DNA from: WS-7 sp035635575
GTDB taxonomy: Bacteria > Eisenbacteria > RBG-16-71-46 > SZUA-252
Direction of reading: 5' to 3'
NCBI GenBank assembly: GCA_035635575.1
Contig: DASQAV010000117.1
Coordinates: 1 to 62,960 of the forward strand
Length of the DNA stretch: 62,960 nt
This document shows positions 41,767-52,600 of the stretch, piece after piece; position 1 is the first letter of the stretch; every line of letters begins with the position of its first letter. The notes beneath the pieces were generated by a model. The model saw only the letters and a program-made list of their open reading frames with translations. It was not told the origin of the DNA and made no database searches. The position numbers and the translations under genes are program-made.

Positions 41767-41862
41767 GTTGCTAAGTCAGAGCTTTGGGGAAACGGCCAGG
41801 TCGGGGTCGCCGCCCTTCACACTTCACTTGAATCGAAGTCGACAACGGGAAGGAGCCTTGCC

Positions 41863-42471
41863 ATGAACACTCCATGGTTCCGGGCGGCGCTCGTGCCGGT
41901 ATGCGCCGCTGCACTCCTGTCGGGGCCGCATTTCGCGGAGGGCGCGCAGAGCGTCTCGCGAACGAAGGTGTACCGTTCGGTTCCCGCGGGTACGATTGAG
42001 TTCTCCCCGTCGGTCACCTACACCCACTGGAACATGAAGCGCCAGGGCTATGGGAACGTGGACACGTTCACCAAGCTCGAGATCACGCCGACGCTCGGCT
42101 ACTGCGTCTCCGATCACTACGAGGTGACGGGCGGGTTCATGACGCGGCACGAATCGCAGAATGGAGTGAGCGATACCGCGCTGGGCGCGACGGCGGGGCT
42201 GACCTACAATTTCTCACCGCAGGGAGGGTTCATCCCGTTCGCGAGCGTGGGATTCGGCGCGCTCTTCTACGACGGTTTCTCGTTCAACAATACGGCGGTG
42301 CTCGCCCCTGTGCTCACGGGCGGCATGCGCGTGCTCGTGGGCTCCTCGGCCTCGGTCAACGCCAGCCTCGGATATCAGCACGAGAGCAATGCGCAGGGGG
42401 AATTCGGGGCCAGCTCGAACCGCCTCGTGGCCGGCGTGGGGGTGTCGCTCTTCCCGTGGCGGTCGCGCTAG
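41863..42471 (+). CDS. Small outer-membrane beta-barrel protein
   Basis: 202 residues. Signal peptide of about 28 (AALVPVCAAALLSGPHFAEG-A). Eight or so short strands follow with Gly/Asn turns (GTIEFSPSVTYTHWNMK, KLEITPTLGYCVSDHYEVTGGF, GATAGLTYNFSP, FIPFASVGFGALFYDG, SASVNASLGYQHE, RLVAGVGVSLFPW). This is the pattern of OmpA/OmpW-type 8-stranded barrels. Note Ser-Arg after the last aromatic rather than a terminal aromatic residue. AAGGAG lies upstream of the ATG. Its stop abuts that of the convergent kinase gene. Function unknown. Confidence 0.82.
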   Translation: MNTPWFRAALVPVCAAALLSGPHFAEGAQSVSRTKVYRSVPAGTIEFSPSVTYTHWNMKRQGYGNVDTFTKLEITPTLGYCVSDHYEVTGGFMTRHESQNGVSDTALGATAGLTYNFSPQGGFIPFASVGFGALFYDGFSFNNTAVLAPVLTGGMRVLVGSSASVNASLGYQHESNAQGEFGASSNRLVAGVGVSLFPWRSR

Positions 42472-45400
42472 CTAGCTGGCCGCCGGCGCCAGCACGGCTG
42501 CCGGCGATTCCGCGGCGGGGACGAGCTCGCAGCTCGCCGCGCCGAACGCCACCAGATAGCCCAGCGCTTCCTCGCGGCGTCCCACTTGGACGAGCGTGTC
42601 GAGCAGGTTCCCGATCAGCTGCTTCCAGTCGGGGTGGTGCACCAGGGAGCGGCGGTCTTCTTCGCTGAGGGATCCCAGGATCTCCTTCATCTGATCCGCG
42701 GCGAGCGTGAACTCCTCGGCCGCGGCGTCCGCCTTGCCGGAGCGCGCGAGGATCTCGCCGATCAGGTTCTGGCCCCGCGCGGCGAGCGGACGGAATCCGC
42801 GCTCGTTCGCGCGCCGCACCACCTCTCCCAGCTCCTCCAGCGAGTCTTTACCCGTCCCCTCGGCGCAGGCCGCGCGGGCGGCGGTCAGCGCGGCTCGAAG
42901 CTCGAAGTGCGCCATCTTGGACCACCGGGCGATGTCTCTCGCCTGGCGCGACGCGCGCTTCGCCTCCCCATGGTTACCCGCGGCGAGCTCGACCTCGGCG
43001 GAAGCGATGAGCCCCTCGATCAGGCTCTCCACGTTGCCCGTGGGCTCCCCGAACGAAATGGCCAGCCGTGCATGCTCGCGCGCCGCGTCCAGATCTCCGC
43101 GCGATGCGGAGATCAACGCGCGCTTCGCGTGCACCTCCGCCAGCACGGGAGCGCTGTCCAGAGCGACGGCGATCTGCTCCGCCAGACGCACCTCTTCCTC
43201 GGCCCGCTCGACCTGATGCAGGTCGAGGTACAGCTCCGCCAGGTTGTCGTGGAGCAAAGCCAAGAAAAGAGTCCGCAACCCTTGGGAAGAGCGGATCTCC
43301 AGGGACTCGCGGTAGAGCCGCTCCGCGCTCGCATAGTGCCCCTGCTCGAACCGCACGAGCCCGAGGTTCATCAGGCAGGAGCAGAGGTCCTCCATGTTGC
43401 CCAGCCCGCGGCAGAGGGAGAGCGACGCCTCCCAGTGGCGCTGCGCTCCGACATGGTCCCCCTCCTGATAATGGAGATTTCCCAGATGCCTCAGGGTCAC
43501 CGCCTCTCCGCGACGGTCCACCCCTTTCCGGTAGAGCGCGAGCGCCTCGCTCAGGTGGCTCTCGGCCTCCTGGGACTCGCCGAGCCGGTAGTGGAGGATT
43601 CCCATGTTCTTGTGCGTCTGCGCCAGCCCCGCCTCGTCTCCCAGCCTCTGGCGGATGCCGAGACAGGTCCGGTGGCACGCGAAGGCCTCGTCCAGATCGC
43701 CGCGGACGTAGTGGATCCCGCTCAGGTTGTTGAGCGCGGCGGTGCGGAGCCGCTCGTCGCCGCGGGTCTCGGCCATCGCGATGGCCTCGCGCAGGAACCG
43801 CTCCGCGTTCTCCATGTCGCCTTTGAAGAAGTGAAGCTTCCCCAGCTCCCGGAGAGCGGTGTTGAGCCGGGATTCGTCCCCGGACGCCCGGGCTTCCTCG
43901 AGGAGCGTCTGGTATCTGGAGAGCGCGTCGTCGTAACTCTGCTGGGCCTCGGCGGGGTGTCCCAGGAGATAGTGCATGCGGCCGATCGAGCGGACCAGGT
44001 CCGCCTCGGGCGCCGCGCGCGTGAGATCCAGTGCCACCTCGTAGCTCACGAGCGCGGCCCGGTATCTCCCTGCCGCGTACTCATAGTCCCCGCGGCGCTT
44101 GCGGATCTCCACCAGCTGCCGGACGCGCTCCGCCGGCGGATGGTTGGGGTGAAGGTCGTGCAGGAGGCTCTCCGCCCGCTCCAGATAACGGATGGCGTCG
44201 GCGTGCGCGAAGAGACGCGCGGCCGCGGTCGCCGACAGGATGAGAAACGGAAGCGCCTCCGATTTGAGCCCGGCCGCGAGCAGGTTGTACGCGATGACGC
44301 TGGCGTGCTCCTCCGACTCGCCGAAGCTCTCCGCGAGGAACTGCCCCACCACCGTGTGGTACTCGATCCGAAGCTCGGGAGGAATGCTGTCGTAGAGGAT
44401 CTCGCGGATCTTGGAATGGTCGAAGTGGTACTGGGGCCCAGCGGCGTGGATGAGATGATGGATCTGCTCCAGGAACTGGAGCGTCTTCAAGAGCTGCATG
44501 CGCTCGATCCCGAGTCCGCGAAGGATGGTGCCGGAGTGGAAGATGTCCCCCTCGACGGCGCCCAGCTCCAAGATCTCCCGCTCCCGCGCGCCGAGCCGGC
44601 TCAGGCGGCGCATCACGACGTCATAGACCTTCTCGGGGACCGAAATCCTGTCCACGGTCGTCGCCAGGATCCAGGTGTCCTCGTGTTTCGCGAGCACCTT
44701 CTCGGCGGTGAGCAATTTCAGGATCTCCACCATGAAGAAGGGATTCCCCTCCGCCTCGCGGTAGAGGAGCGTGCCGAACTCCTCTCCCCACTGGGCTCCG
44801 GGGTAGAGGCGCCTCAGGACCTCCATCACCTCCTCGCGGCTCAGCCGCTGGAGCTCGATCCGCTCGAAGCGCTCCTCGCGTCCCAGGAGCTGTAGGACCT
44901 CCGGAAGGGCGTGCTGCCGCCCTCCCGCGTCCGACGTCGTTTCCTCCGGCCGGTAGGTCCCGACGAGGAGCACGCGGCGTCCGCCGACGCGCCGCGCGAT
45001 GAAGTGGAAGAGCCGCACCGTTCCCTCGTCGGCCCACTGCAAGTCTTCGAGCACGAACACCAGGGGACGCTCCTCGGCGATGAACGCGACCACCTGATCC
45101 AGAACCTCCCAGAGCTCCTCTTCACTGGTGGGTCCGTTCGTGGCGAAGGCGAAGCGAAGGAACCGGCTCAGGACCGGAATGGAGCCTGCGAGTCTCGGCG
45201 AGCGGTCGAAGAGAAAACGCTGGAGCGCCGGCGCGGAGTCCACGCCGCGCAGCGCAAAGTACTGGCGGAGGGCATCCGCCACCGGCAGGTAGGAGCTTCC
45301 GCCGCCCCCGAAGAGGCACGAGGCGACGAGCACGCGCGAGCCCTCACGGCGGCAGGTGCGGCAGAATTCCTCGACGAGGCGGCTCTTTCCGATGCCCGCT

Positions 45401-46401
45401 TCCCCCGCCACGCAGACCGCCGCGCCCTCTCCCAGGCGCACCTCCCGGTGAAGCGTCAGGAGGCGCTCCGTCGGGCGCTCGCGTCCCACCATCGGCGCCA
45501 GGAACCGCTCGCGGCGCACGGAGAAAACTTCGCGCGTGGCGACCAGGTCCAGCTCCTCGTGGACGCCGGAGCGCCGCATGCGGTCGTGGTCCCGGAAGCG
45601 GGTGAGATCCTCGATCATCTCGGAGGCGCTCTGGTAGCGTTCCAGCACGCTCTTCATCATCGCCTTGAAGACGATGTGCTCGAGGTCCGCGGGGACTTCC
45701 GGCTGGAGCTCCCGGATCGTGATCGGGTCCTCGTGCAGGATCGCGTGCGCCAGAGCCACGGATTGATCGCCGGTGAACGGAAGCCTTCCGGTCAGGAGCT
45801 CGTACATGAGGACGCCGAGCGAGAAGAGATCCGCCCTTCCGTCCACCTCCTGCCCCGTTACCTGTTGCGGCGACATGTAGGCCGCGGTTCCCACGATGGA
45901 GCCGCTCTGCGTGATCGTGCTCCCGCCGGTGATCTTCGCCAGGCCGAAGTCCATCACCTTGACGCGTCCCTCGGGGGTGCGCTTGATGTTCGCGCCCTTG
46001 ATGTCGCGGTGGACGATGCCGTGGGAATGGGCCTCGCGGAGCGCGTCCAGGATCTCGAGGGTCAGGTCCACGACTTCGTTCCAGGATAGCGGCCCCTGCT
46101 GGATCAGCTCGCGGAGCGTCACCCCGGGCACGTATTCCATGGCGAGGAAGATATCGTCGCCGTCCGCGCCGACCTCGTAGATGACCGCGGCATTCGGATG
46201 ATTGAGCGTCGCGGCGGCGCGTCCTTCGTTCAGGAAGCGGCGCCGGGCTTCGGGATCCTGGGCGAGACCCTGGGGAAGGAACTTGAGCGCGGCGCGGCGG
46301 TGGAGCACGCTGTCGGTCGCCAGATACACGACCCCCATCCCACCCTGCCCGAGCGTGGATTCGATCTTGTAATGGCTGACTTGCGGCGGGCGGGACTCCA
46401 T
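42472..46401 (-). CDS. Ser/Thr protein kinase with AAA-type ATPase and TPR array
   Basis: 1309 residues. Residues about 10-275 are a Hanks-type kinase: glycine loop GQGGMGVVY, Lys40, HRDIKGANI, DFGLAK and an activation segment ending GTAAYMSPQ. About 305-640 is a STAND/AAA-type ATPase: VGRERPTERLL, Walker A GEAGIGKS, Walker B LVFVLEDLQWADE. From about 720 to 1230 are ten or more TPR-like repeats (ALNNLSGIHYVRGDLDEAF, NLGLVRFEQGHYASAERLY). No membrane segment or C-terminal DNA-binding domain is visible. Such kinases integrate signals in Acidobacteriota, Myxococcota and similar groups. GAGGAG precedes the ATG. Partners cannot be named from context. Confidence 0.94.
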   Translation of the reverse strand: MESRPPQVSHYKIESTLGQGGMGVVYLATDSVLHRRAALKFLPQGLAQDPEARRRFLNEGRAAATLNHPNAAVIYEVGADGDDIFLAMEYVPGVTLRELIQQGPLSWNEVVDLTLEILDALREAHSHGIVHRDIKGANIKRTPEGRVKVMDFGLAKITGGSTITQSGSIVGTAAYMSPQQVTGQEVDGRADLFSLGVLMYELLTGRLPFTGDQSVALAHAILHEDPITIRELQPEVPADLEHIVFKAMMKSVLERYQSASEMIEDLTRFRDHDRMRRSGVHEELDLVATREVFSVRRERFLAPMVGRERPTERLLTLHREVRLGEGAAVCVAGEAGIGKSRLVEEFCRTCRREGSRVLVASCLFGGGGSSYLPVADALRQYFALRGVDSAPALQRFLFDRSPRLAGSIPVLSRFLRFAFATNGPTSEEELWEVLDQVVAFIAEERPLVFVLEDLQWADEGTVRLFHFIARRVGGRRVLLVGTYRPEETTSDAGGRQHALPEVLQLLGREERFERIELQRLSREEVMEVLRRLYPGAQWGEEFGTLLYREAEGNPFFMVEILKLLTAEKVLAKHEDTWILATTVDRISVPEKVYDVVMRRLSRLGAREREILELGAVEGDIFHSGTILRGLGIERMQLLKTLQFLEQIHHLIHAAGPQYHFDHSKIREILYDSIPPELRIEYHTVVGQFLAESFGESEEHASVIAYNLLAAGLKSEALPFLILSATAAARLFAHADAIRYLERAESLLHDLHPNHPPAERVRQLVEIRKRRGDYEYAAGRYRAALVSYEVALDLTRAAPEADLVRSIGRMHYLLGHPAEAQQSYDDALSRYQTLLEEARASGDESRLNTALRELGKLHFFKGDMENAERFLREAIAMAETRGDERLRTAALNNLSGIHYVRGDLDEAFACHRTCLGIRQRLGDEAGLAQTHKNMGILHYRLGESQEAESHLSEALALYRKGVDRRGEAVTLRHLGNLHYQEGDHVGAQRHWEASLSLCRGLGNMEDLCSCLMNLGLVRFEQGHYASAERLYRESLEIRSSQGLRTLFLALLHDNLAELYLDLHQVERAEEEVRLAEQIAVALDSAPVLAEVHAKRALISASRGDLDAAREHARLAISFGEPTGNVESLIEGLIASAEVELAAGNHGEAKRASRQARDIARWSKMAHFELRAALTAARAACAEGTGKDSLEELGEVVRRANERGFRPLAARGQNLIGEILARSGKADAAAEEFTLAADQMKEILGSLSEEDRRSLVHHPDWKQLIGNLLDTLVQVGRREEALGYLVAFGAASCELVPAAESPAAVLAPAAS

Positions 46402-46495
46402 CCAACTCCTCGATCCGGAAACGATGGTGGGCGGACGGGTTCTTGAGCCAGAGAGCTACGGGAGTGTAGGTGTTTCGGGCGGGGAATTCCAGCCC

Positions 46496-49400
46496 TCAGA
46501 AGGCGGCGGCGGGACGCTCCTTCACCCCTCCTCCGGTCGCCGGAGCCTCCTCGGTCCGCTTCCCGCGGCCGAGCCGCCGCGAGAACGCGTCGAGGTAGGT
46601 GTAGATCACCGGCGTTACGTAGAGCGTGACCAGCTGCGAGAACGCCAGCCCTCCGACCACCGCGAGCCCCAGCGGACGCCGCGCCTCGGCGCCGGAGCCG
46701 AAGCCGATCGCGATCGGAAGGGTTCCCATGAGCGCCGCCATCGTCGTCATCATGATGGGCCGGAATCGAATGAGGGATGCCTCCACGATGGCCTCGCGCG
46801 GAGACTTCCCCTCCTTGCGCTCCGCCTCGAGCGCGAAGTCGATCATCATGATCGCGTTCTTCTTCACGAGGCCGACCAGCATGATGATTCCGACGAACGC
46901 GTAGATGCTGAGCTCGGTGCGGAAGAGAAGCAGCGTGAGCAGGGCGCCGAATCCCGCGAAGGGCAGCCCGGAGAGAATCGTGAGCGGATGGATGAAGCTC
47001 TCGTAGAGGATCCCCAGCACGAGATAGATCACGAGCACGGCCAGGAGAAGCAGAAGGAGGAGCCCCTGCTGGCTGGCCTGGAAGACCTGGGCCGTGCCGT
47101 AGAAGCTGGTCGTGATGCCCGGCGGCAGCGTGACGCGCGCCTCGCGCTGCACCTCGCCGATGGCCTCGCCGAGGGAGGTTCCGGGGCGGGTGTTGAAGGA
47201 GATGGCCACGGACGGGATCTGCCCCATGTGGTTGACGCTGAGCGGGCCGACCGACGGGGTCAGCCGGGCCACGGATCCCAGAGGAACGAGGGAGCCCGTG
47301 TTCGTCGCGATGTAGAGATTCTGAAGGGCGCTGATGTCACGTTGGAAGTCGGGCTGGAGCTCCATGATGACCCAGTACTGGTCGCTCGACGTGAAGATGG
47401 TGGAGACCTGGCGCGAGCCGAACGCGTCGTACAACGTCTCCTCGATCTGCGCCGCGCTCACGCCGAGGGCCGAGGCGCGGTCGCGGTCGATCGCGACGTC
47501 CACTTCCGGGTTGGCGATCTGGAGATCGCTCGTCACGTCTTGTAGCGACGGGACGTGATTCAGGCGTTCGAGCAGATCGTTCACGCCGGAGTAGAGAAGA
47601 TTGAGATCCGGGCTCTGGAGCGTGAACTGGTACTGGCTCTTCGAGATCCGCCCTCCCACGTTGATCACCGGCGGGTTCTGGAGATAGACGCGGATGCCCG
47701 GCACGCGCGTGAGCTTGGGCTGGAGCTCGCGGATGGTCTCGTCCGCCGACAGCCGGCGCTGGTTCCGTGGCTTCAGCTTGACGATGATGCGCCCCTGGTT
47801 CGTGGAGGAGACACCGCCGCCCGAGCCGACCGAAGAGGTGTAGGAGTCGACACTGGGGTCCTTCCCGATGATGGCCGCCACCTCCTGCTGATGCTGCGAC
47901 ATGGATTCGAAGGAGGTTCCCTCCGCCGTCTCGGTGCTGGCGATGATCCGCCCCGTGTCCTCGCTCGGGATGAACCCTTTCGGCACGATCTTGTAGAGGA
48001 GGACGGTGCCGGCGAGGATCACGAGCGAGAAGGCCATCGTGGCGCGGCGGTGATCCATCACCCAGGCGAGCGTCTTCTCGTAGAAGCGGAACATGCTCTG
48101 GTATCCCGCCTCGACCGTCCGGAACGCGCGGCCGTGCTGGGTCTTGTGGTCCAGCTTGAGAAAGCGGCTGCAGAGCATCGGAGTCAGGGTCAGCGACACC
48201 AGGCCCGACACGAGAATCGCGGCGCTGATCGTCACGGCGAACTCGTGGAAGAGGCGCCCCAGGAGCCCTCCCAGGAGGAGCACCGGGATGAACACCGCGA
48301 CCAGGGAGATCGTCATGGAGAGAATCGTAAATCCGATCTCGCGGGAGCCGTCCAGCGCGGCGCGAAGCGGGCCCTTTCCCGTCTCCATGTGCCGGTGGAT
48401 GTTCTCGAGCATGACGATGGCGTCGTCCACCACGAACCCGACCGAGAGCGTGAGCGCCATCAGGGAAAGGTTGTCCAGATTGAAATGCAGGAGGTACATC
48501 ACGGCGAACGTGCCCACGATCGAGATCGGGAGCGAAAGGCTGGGGATGATCGTCGCGGGCAGGTTCCGAAGGAAGAGGAAGATCACGAGAACCACCAGCG
48601 CCAGCGTGAGGAGGAGCGTGAACTGCACGTCCTCCACCGATCGCTTGATCGAGACCGAGCGGTCGTAGAGCGTGTGCACCTCCACCGAAGGCGGCAGTTG
48701 GGCGCTGAGGCGCTCGACCATCTTCTTGACCGCGGAAGCTACTTCGACCGTGTTGACCCCGGGCTGGCGCTGGACCGCGAGCGTGATGTTGCGGCGGCCG
48801 TTGAACCAGCTCGCCACCTTGTTGCTCTGCACGTCGTCGACGACTTGAGCCACGTCGCGGAGCCGCACGGGAGAGCTGTCCTTGTAGGAGATGATGAGAT
48901 CTCCGAACTCCTTCGCGTTCCGGAGCTGGCCCTGGGTCTGCACCGTCGCCGAGCGGAGCGGCCCGTACAGGATCCCGGTGGGCAGGTTCACGTTCGCGGA
49001 CTGGACCGCGTCGCTCACGGCGCCGATCGCGATCCCACGCGAGTTGAGCGCGCGGGGATCGAGCCGGATCCGCACGGCGTATTTTTGCGAGCCGAAGACG
49101 GAGACCTGCGCCACGCCCTTGACCGTGGAGATTCGCTGCGCCAGCACGTTCTGCGCGTAGTCGTCGAGCTGGGACAGGGAGAGCAGGTCCGAGGTGACGA
49201 CGAGGAAGAGAATCGGCTGATCGGCCGGATTCACTTTTTGATACGACGGAGGCGTGATTCCGCTCGGGAGCGAGCGCAGGGTCTTGGCGATCGCCGCCTG
49301 GACGTCCTGCGCGGCCGCGTCGATCTGGCGATCCAGGGTGAACTGGAGCGTGATCGAGGTGGACCCCTGCGCGCTGGAGGACGTCATGGCGTCGATGCCG

Positions 49401-49624
49401 GCGATGGTGGTGAACTGCTTCTCCAGCGGGGTCGCCACCGCCGAGGCCATGGTCTCGGGGCTCGCCCCGGGAAGGGTTGCGTTCACGGAGATGGTCGGGT
49501 AGTCCACGTTCGGAAGATCGCTGACCGGAAGGAGCCGGTAGCTGGCGATGCCGAAGATGAGAATGCCCGCCATCACGAGGGTGGTCGCGACGGGGCGGCG
49601 GATGAAGAGATCGGAGAAGTTCAC
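46496..49624 (-). CDS. RND family multidrug efflux permease (HAE1 type)
   Basis: 1042 residues, close in pattern to MdtB/MdtC and AcrB. It starts MNFSDLFIRRPVATTLVM, followed by LPNVDYPTISVNATLPGASPE and the central helix-4 signature SVGFVVDDAIVMLENIHRHME, whose DD pair is the proton relay. The second half has IMLVGLVKKNAIMMIDFALEAER and an ending GLAFSQLVTLYVTPVIYTYLD. All HAE1 hallmarks are present, so organic compounds rather than metal ions would be expected. Its start overlaps the stop of the copper-ATPase/adaptor ORF by four bases, so the adaptor part of that ORF is its natural partner. No TolC gene adjoins. Confidence 0.95.
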   Translation of the reverse strand: MNFSDLFIRRPVATTLVMAGILIFGIASYRLLPVSDLPNVDYPTISVNATLPGASPETMASAVATPLEKQFTTIAGIDAMTSSSAQGSTSITLQFTLDRQIDAAAQDVQAAIAKTLRSLPSGITPPSYQKVNPADQPILFLVVTSDLLSLSQLDDYAQNVLAQRISTVKGVAQVSVFGSQKYAVRIRLDPRALNSRGIAIGAVSDAVQSANVNLPTGILYGPLRSATVQTQGQLRNAKEFGDLIISYKDSSPVRLRDVAQVVDDVQSNKVASWFNGRRNITLAVQRQPGVNTVEVASAVKKMVERLSAQLPPSVEVHTLYDRSVSIKRSVEDVQFTLLLTLALVVLVIFLFLRNLPATIIPSLSLPISIVGTFAVMYLLHFNLDNLSLMALTLSVGFVVDDAIVMLENIHRHMETGKGPLRAALDGSREIGFTILSMTISLVAVFIPVLLLGGLLGRLFHEFAVTISAAILVSGLVSLTLTPMLCSRFLKLDHKTQHGRAFRTVEAGYQSMFRFYEKTLAWVMDHRRATMAFSLVILAGTVLLYKIVPKGFIPSEDTGRIIASTETAEGTSFESMSQHQQEVAAIIGKDPSVDSYTSSVGSGGGVSSTNQGRIIVKLKPRNQRRLSADETIRELQPKLTRVPGIRVYLQNPPVINVGGRISKSQYQFTLQSPDLNLLYSGVNDLLERLNHVPSLQDVTSDLQIANPEVDVAIDRDRASALGVSAAQIEETLYDAFGSRQVSTIFTSSDQYWVIMELQPDFQRDISALQNLYIATNTGSLVPLGSVARLTPSVGPLSVNHMGQIPSVAISFNTRPGTSLGEAIGEVQREARVTLPPGITTSFYGTAQVFQASQQGLLLLLLLAVLVIYLVLGILYESFIHPLTILSGLPFAGFGALLTLLLFRTELSIYAFVGIIMLVGLVKKNAIMMIDFALEAERKEGKSPREAIVEASLIRFRPIMMTTMAALMGTLPIAIGFGSGAEARRPLGLAVVGGLAFSQLVTLYVTPVIYTYLDAFSRRLGRGKRTEEAPATGGGVKERPAAAF

Positions 49625-52600
49625 CCAGGGGCTCCCGCGGCGCGCCGCACGGCGATCTTGGCGCCGGGGGAGAGCCGCATCTGTCCGTCGGTCACCACCG
49701 GCTCGCCCGGCTTGAGGCCATGCGTCACCACCGCCACGTCCTCCACCGTCCGCTCCACCTCGATGGGGCGCGGCGAGACCGTGGAGTCGGCGTTCATCAC
49801 GTACACGTACGAGCCCTGCTGTCCCGTGGACACGGCCTGGACCGGAACCACCGTCGCGCGCGGGGCCACATAGAGCACCAGGCGCACGTCCACGAACTGC
49901 CCCGGCACCAGCCGCCCGTCCGGGTTCGGGAATTCTCCCTTCACGAGGAGCGTGCCGCTGGCCGCGTCGATGGCATTGTCCACGAACGCGAGGCGGCCCA
50001 GGAGCGGTGCGCGCCCGCTGTCCGGCTGCACCCAGATCTGAGGATTCTGGCCGCGATACCGCTGCAGCAGGGGCACGTCACGCTCCGGAATCCGGAAGGA
50101 GACCCGGATGGGATGAGGCTGGATGATGGTGACCAGGGGGTCGCTGGTCGAAGCTTTGACGTAATCCCCCTCGTGCACCATCAAGCGGCCGCTCCGGCCG
50201 GCGATGGGCGCGCGAATCGCAGCGTAGTCGAGATTGAGCCTGGCGTTGGTCGCGGCCGCGGAGTCGGAGCGCACCGTGGCGGCCGCCGCCTCGGCGGCGG
50301 TCCGGCTTTGGTCCCACTCCGCCTGGGACAGGATGTTCTGCTCGTGAAGGACACGAGAGCGCTCCGCGTCGTTCTGGGCAGCCTCCGCGAGGGCCCGGTC
50401 GCGCGCCAGCGTGGCGAGCGCCTGATCGCAGGCTTGCCGGAACGGGCGCGCGTCGAGCTGGATCAGGATCTGTCCCTGGCGAACGTGGTCCCCTTCCCGG
50501 AAGGCGACGCTCGTCACGGTGCCGCCGACCTGCGAGCCGACCGACGCGCTCCGGATCGCCTCCACGCTTCCCGAGGCCGAGAGGGCGAAGGGCACGTCCC
50601 GCGTCTCGACCCGGCCGAGCGTGACGGCGACGCGGGTCGCGCGCGTGGCTCCCTGCTTCGCGCAGCCGAGAAGGGAGCACGCGGCGAGAACGATCGGGAG
50701 AAGAGCCGGGACCGCCCGCGCCGCTCCTATCGGAATCCGATTCAGCCGGAGCGCGTTCACGATCACCGAGACGCTGCTCAGGCTCATCGCCGCGGCGGCG
50801 ATCATGGGGCTGAGCAGGATTCCGAACACGGGATAGAGCGTGCCCGCCGCGATCGGCACGCCGATCGTGTTGTAGAAGAACGCAAAGAAGAGATTCTGCC
50901 GGATGTTGGAAACCGTCGCTTGGCTCAGCCGGCGCGCGCGGAGGATCCCGTCCAGATCTCCTTTCACGAGAGTGATCGCGGCGCTCTCGATCGCGATGTC
51001 GGTTCCGGTGCCCATCGCGATCCCGACCGATGCCTGCGCCAGCGCTGGAGCGTCGTTGATTCCATCTCCCGCCATGGCGACCACGTGTCCTTCTCCTTCG
51101 AGCCGCTTCACGAGTTCCACCTTCTCTTCGGGCAGCACTTCCGCGTGCACCTCCTCGATCCCGAGCCGCCGCGCGACGGCGAACGCGGTCGCGCGGCCGT
51201 CGCCGGTAACCATGATCACGCGAATTCCGGAGGCGCGAAGCGCTTCGAGCGCCTGCGATGCGCCGGGCTTGATCGGATCCGCCACCGACAGGAGACCCGC
51301 GAGGGCTCCGTCCACGGCCACGAACAGGACCGATTGGCCTTCGGCTCGCAAGGCCGCCTCCTGCGATCCGAGGGAGGTCACGTCGGCGCGCTCCTCGGAT
51401 AGGAGCGCGGGCGTGCCGACCACGACCTTCCGCCCGGATACGATCCCACGCACGCCCTTCCCGGTCAGTGACTGGAATCCCTCCGAAGCGTCGGGGAGGA
51501 TCCCGCGCTCCTCCGCTCCCGTCACGATGGCTTCGCCAAAGGGATGGGAGCTCCCCCGCTCCACCGCGGCGGTGAGGCGCAGGAGCTCCGACTCCTGAAA
51601 CGGCGCGACCGGAAGCACGCGGACAAGCTTCGGCCTTCCCAGGGTCAGCGTTCCGGTCTTGTCGACGAGAAGCATGTCCACCTGGCGCATCGCCTCGATC
51701 GCCTCCGCGTTCCGGAACAGGACTCCCATTCGTGCGGCACGTCCTGTCGCAACCATGATGGACATGGGCGTCGCCAGCCCCAGCGCGCAGGGACACGCGA
51801 TGATGAGGACGGCGATGGTGTTCACGACCGCGTTCGCCAGACGCGGATCCGGTCCGGCCAGCGCCCAGGTGGCGAAGGTGATCACCGCGATCGCGACCAC
51901 GACCGGAACAAAAATCGCCGACACGCGGTCGGCGAGCCTCTGGATGGGAGCCCGGGTCCGCTGGGCCTGCCCCACCATCATTACGATGCGGGCAAGCAGC
52001 GTATCGCTTCCGACGCGCTCCGCGCGCATCACGAAGCTTCCGGTCTGATTCAGCGTTCCGCCGACCACGCGCGCCCCCGGCATCTTCTCGACCGGCAGAG
52101 ATTCGCCGGAAACCATCGACTCGTCCACGGTGCTCACGCCTTCGAGGACAACCCCGTCCACGGGAATCTTCTCCCCGGGGCGGACCCTCAACCGGTCGCC
52201 GACCTGAATCTCTCCCAAAGGAACTTCCACCTCGGAACCGTCCGCGCCGAGGCGATGCGCGCTGGCCGGATTCAAGCCGAGAAGCATTCGGATCGCGCCG
52301 CGCGTCCGGCGCCGTGCCCGCAGCTCGAGCACCTGTCCCAGCAGGACGAGGGCGACGATAACCCCCGAGGCTTCGAAATAGTCCGGGACCTCTCCGGAAG
52401 GGCCGCGGAAGGACGCCGGGAAGATGCCGGGGGCGAGGACCGCGAGAGCGCTCAGGGTGTACGACGTGAATACGCCGAGCCCGATCAAGGTGAACATGTT
52501 GAGGCTTCGATTCCGGATCGATTCGACCGCGCGGATGTAGAAGGGCCACGCGCCCCACGTGCAAACCGGGGTCGCGAGAAGGAAGAGGAGCCACGCGCGC

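Noticed and set aside
47555..49873. Plus-strand frame of 772 codons opposite the RND pump
   Set aside because: It is antisense to a well-conserved pump gene, with His/Asp/Arg-rich composition and no domain.
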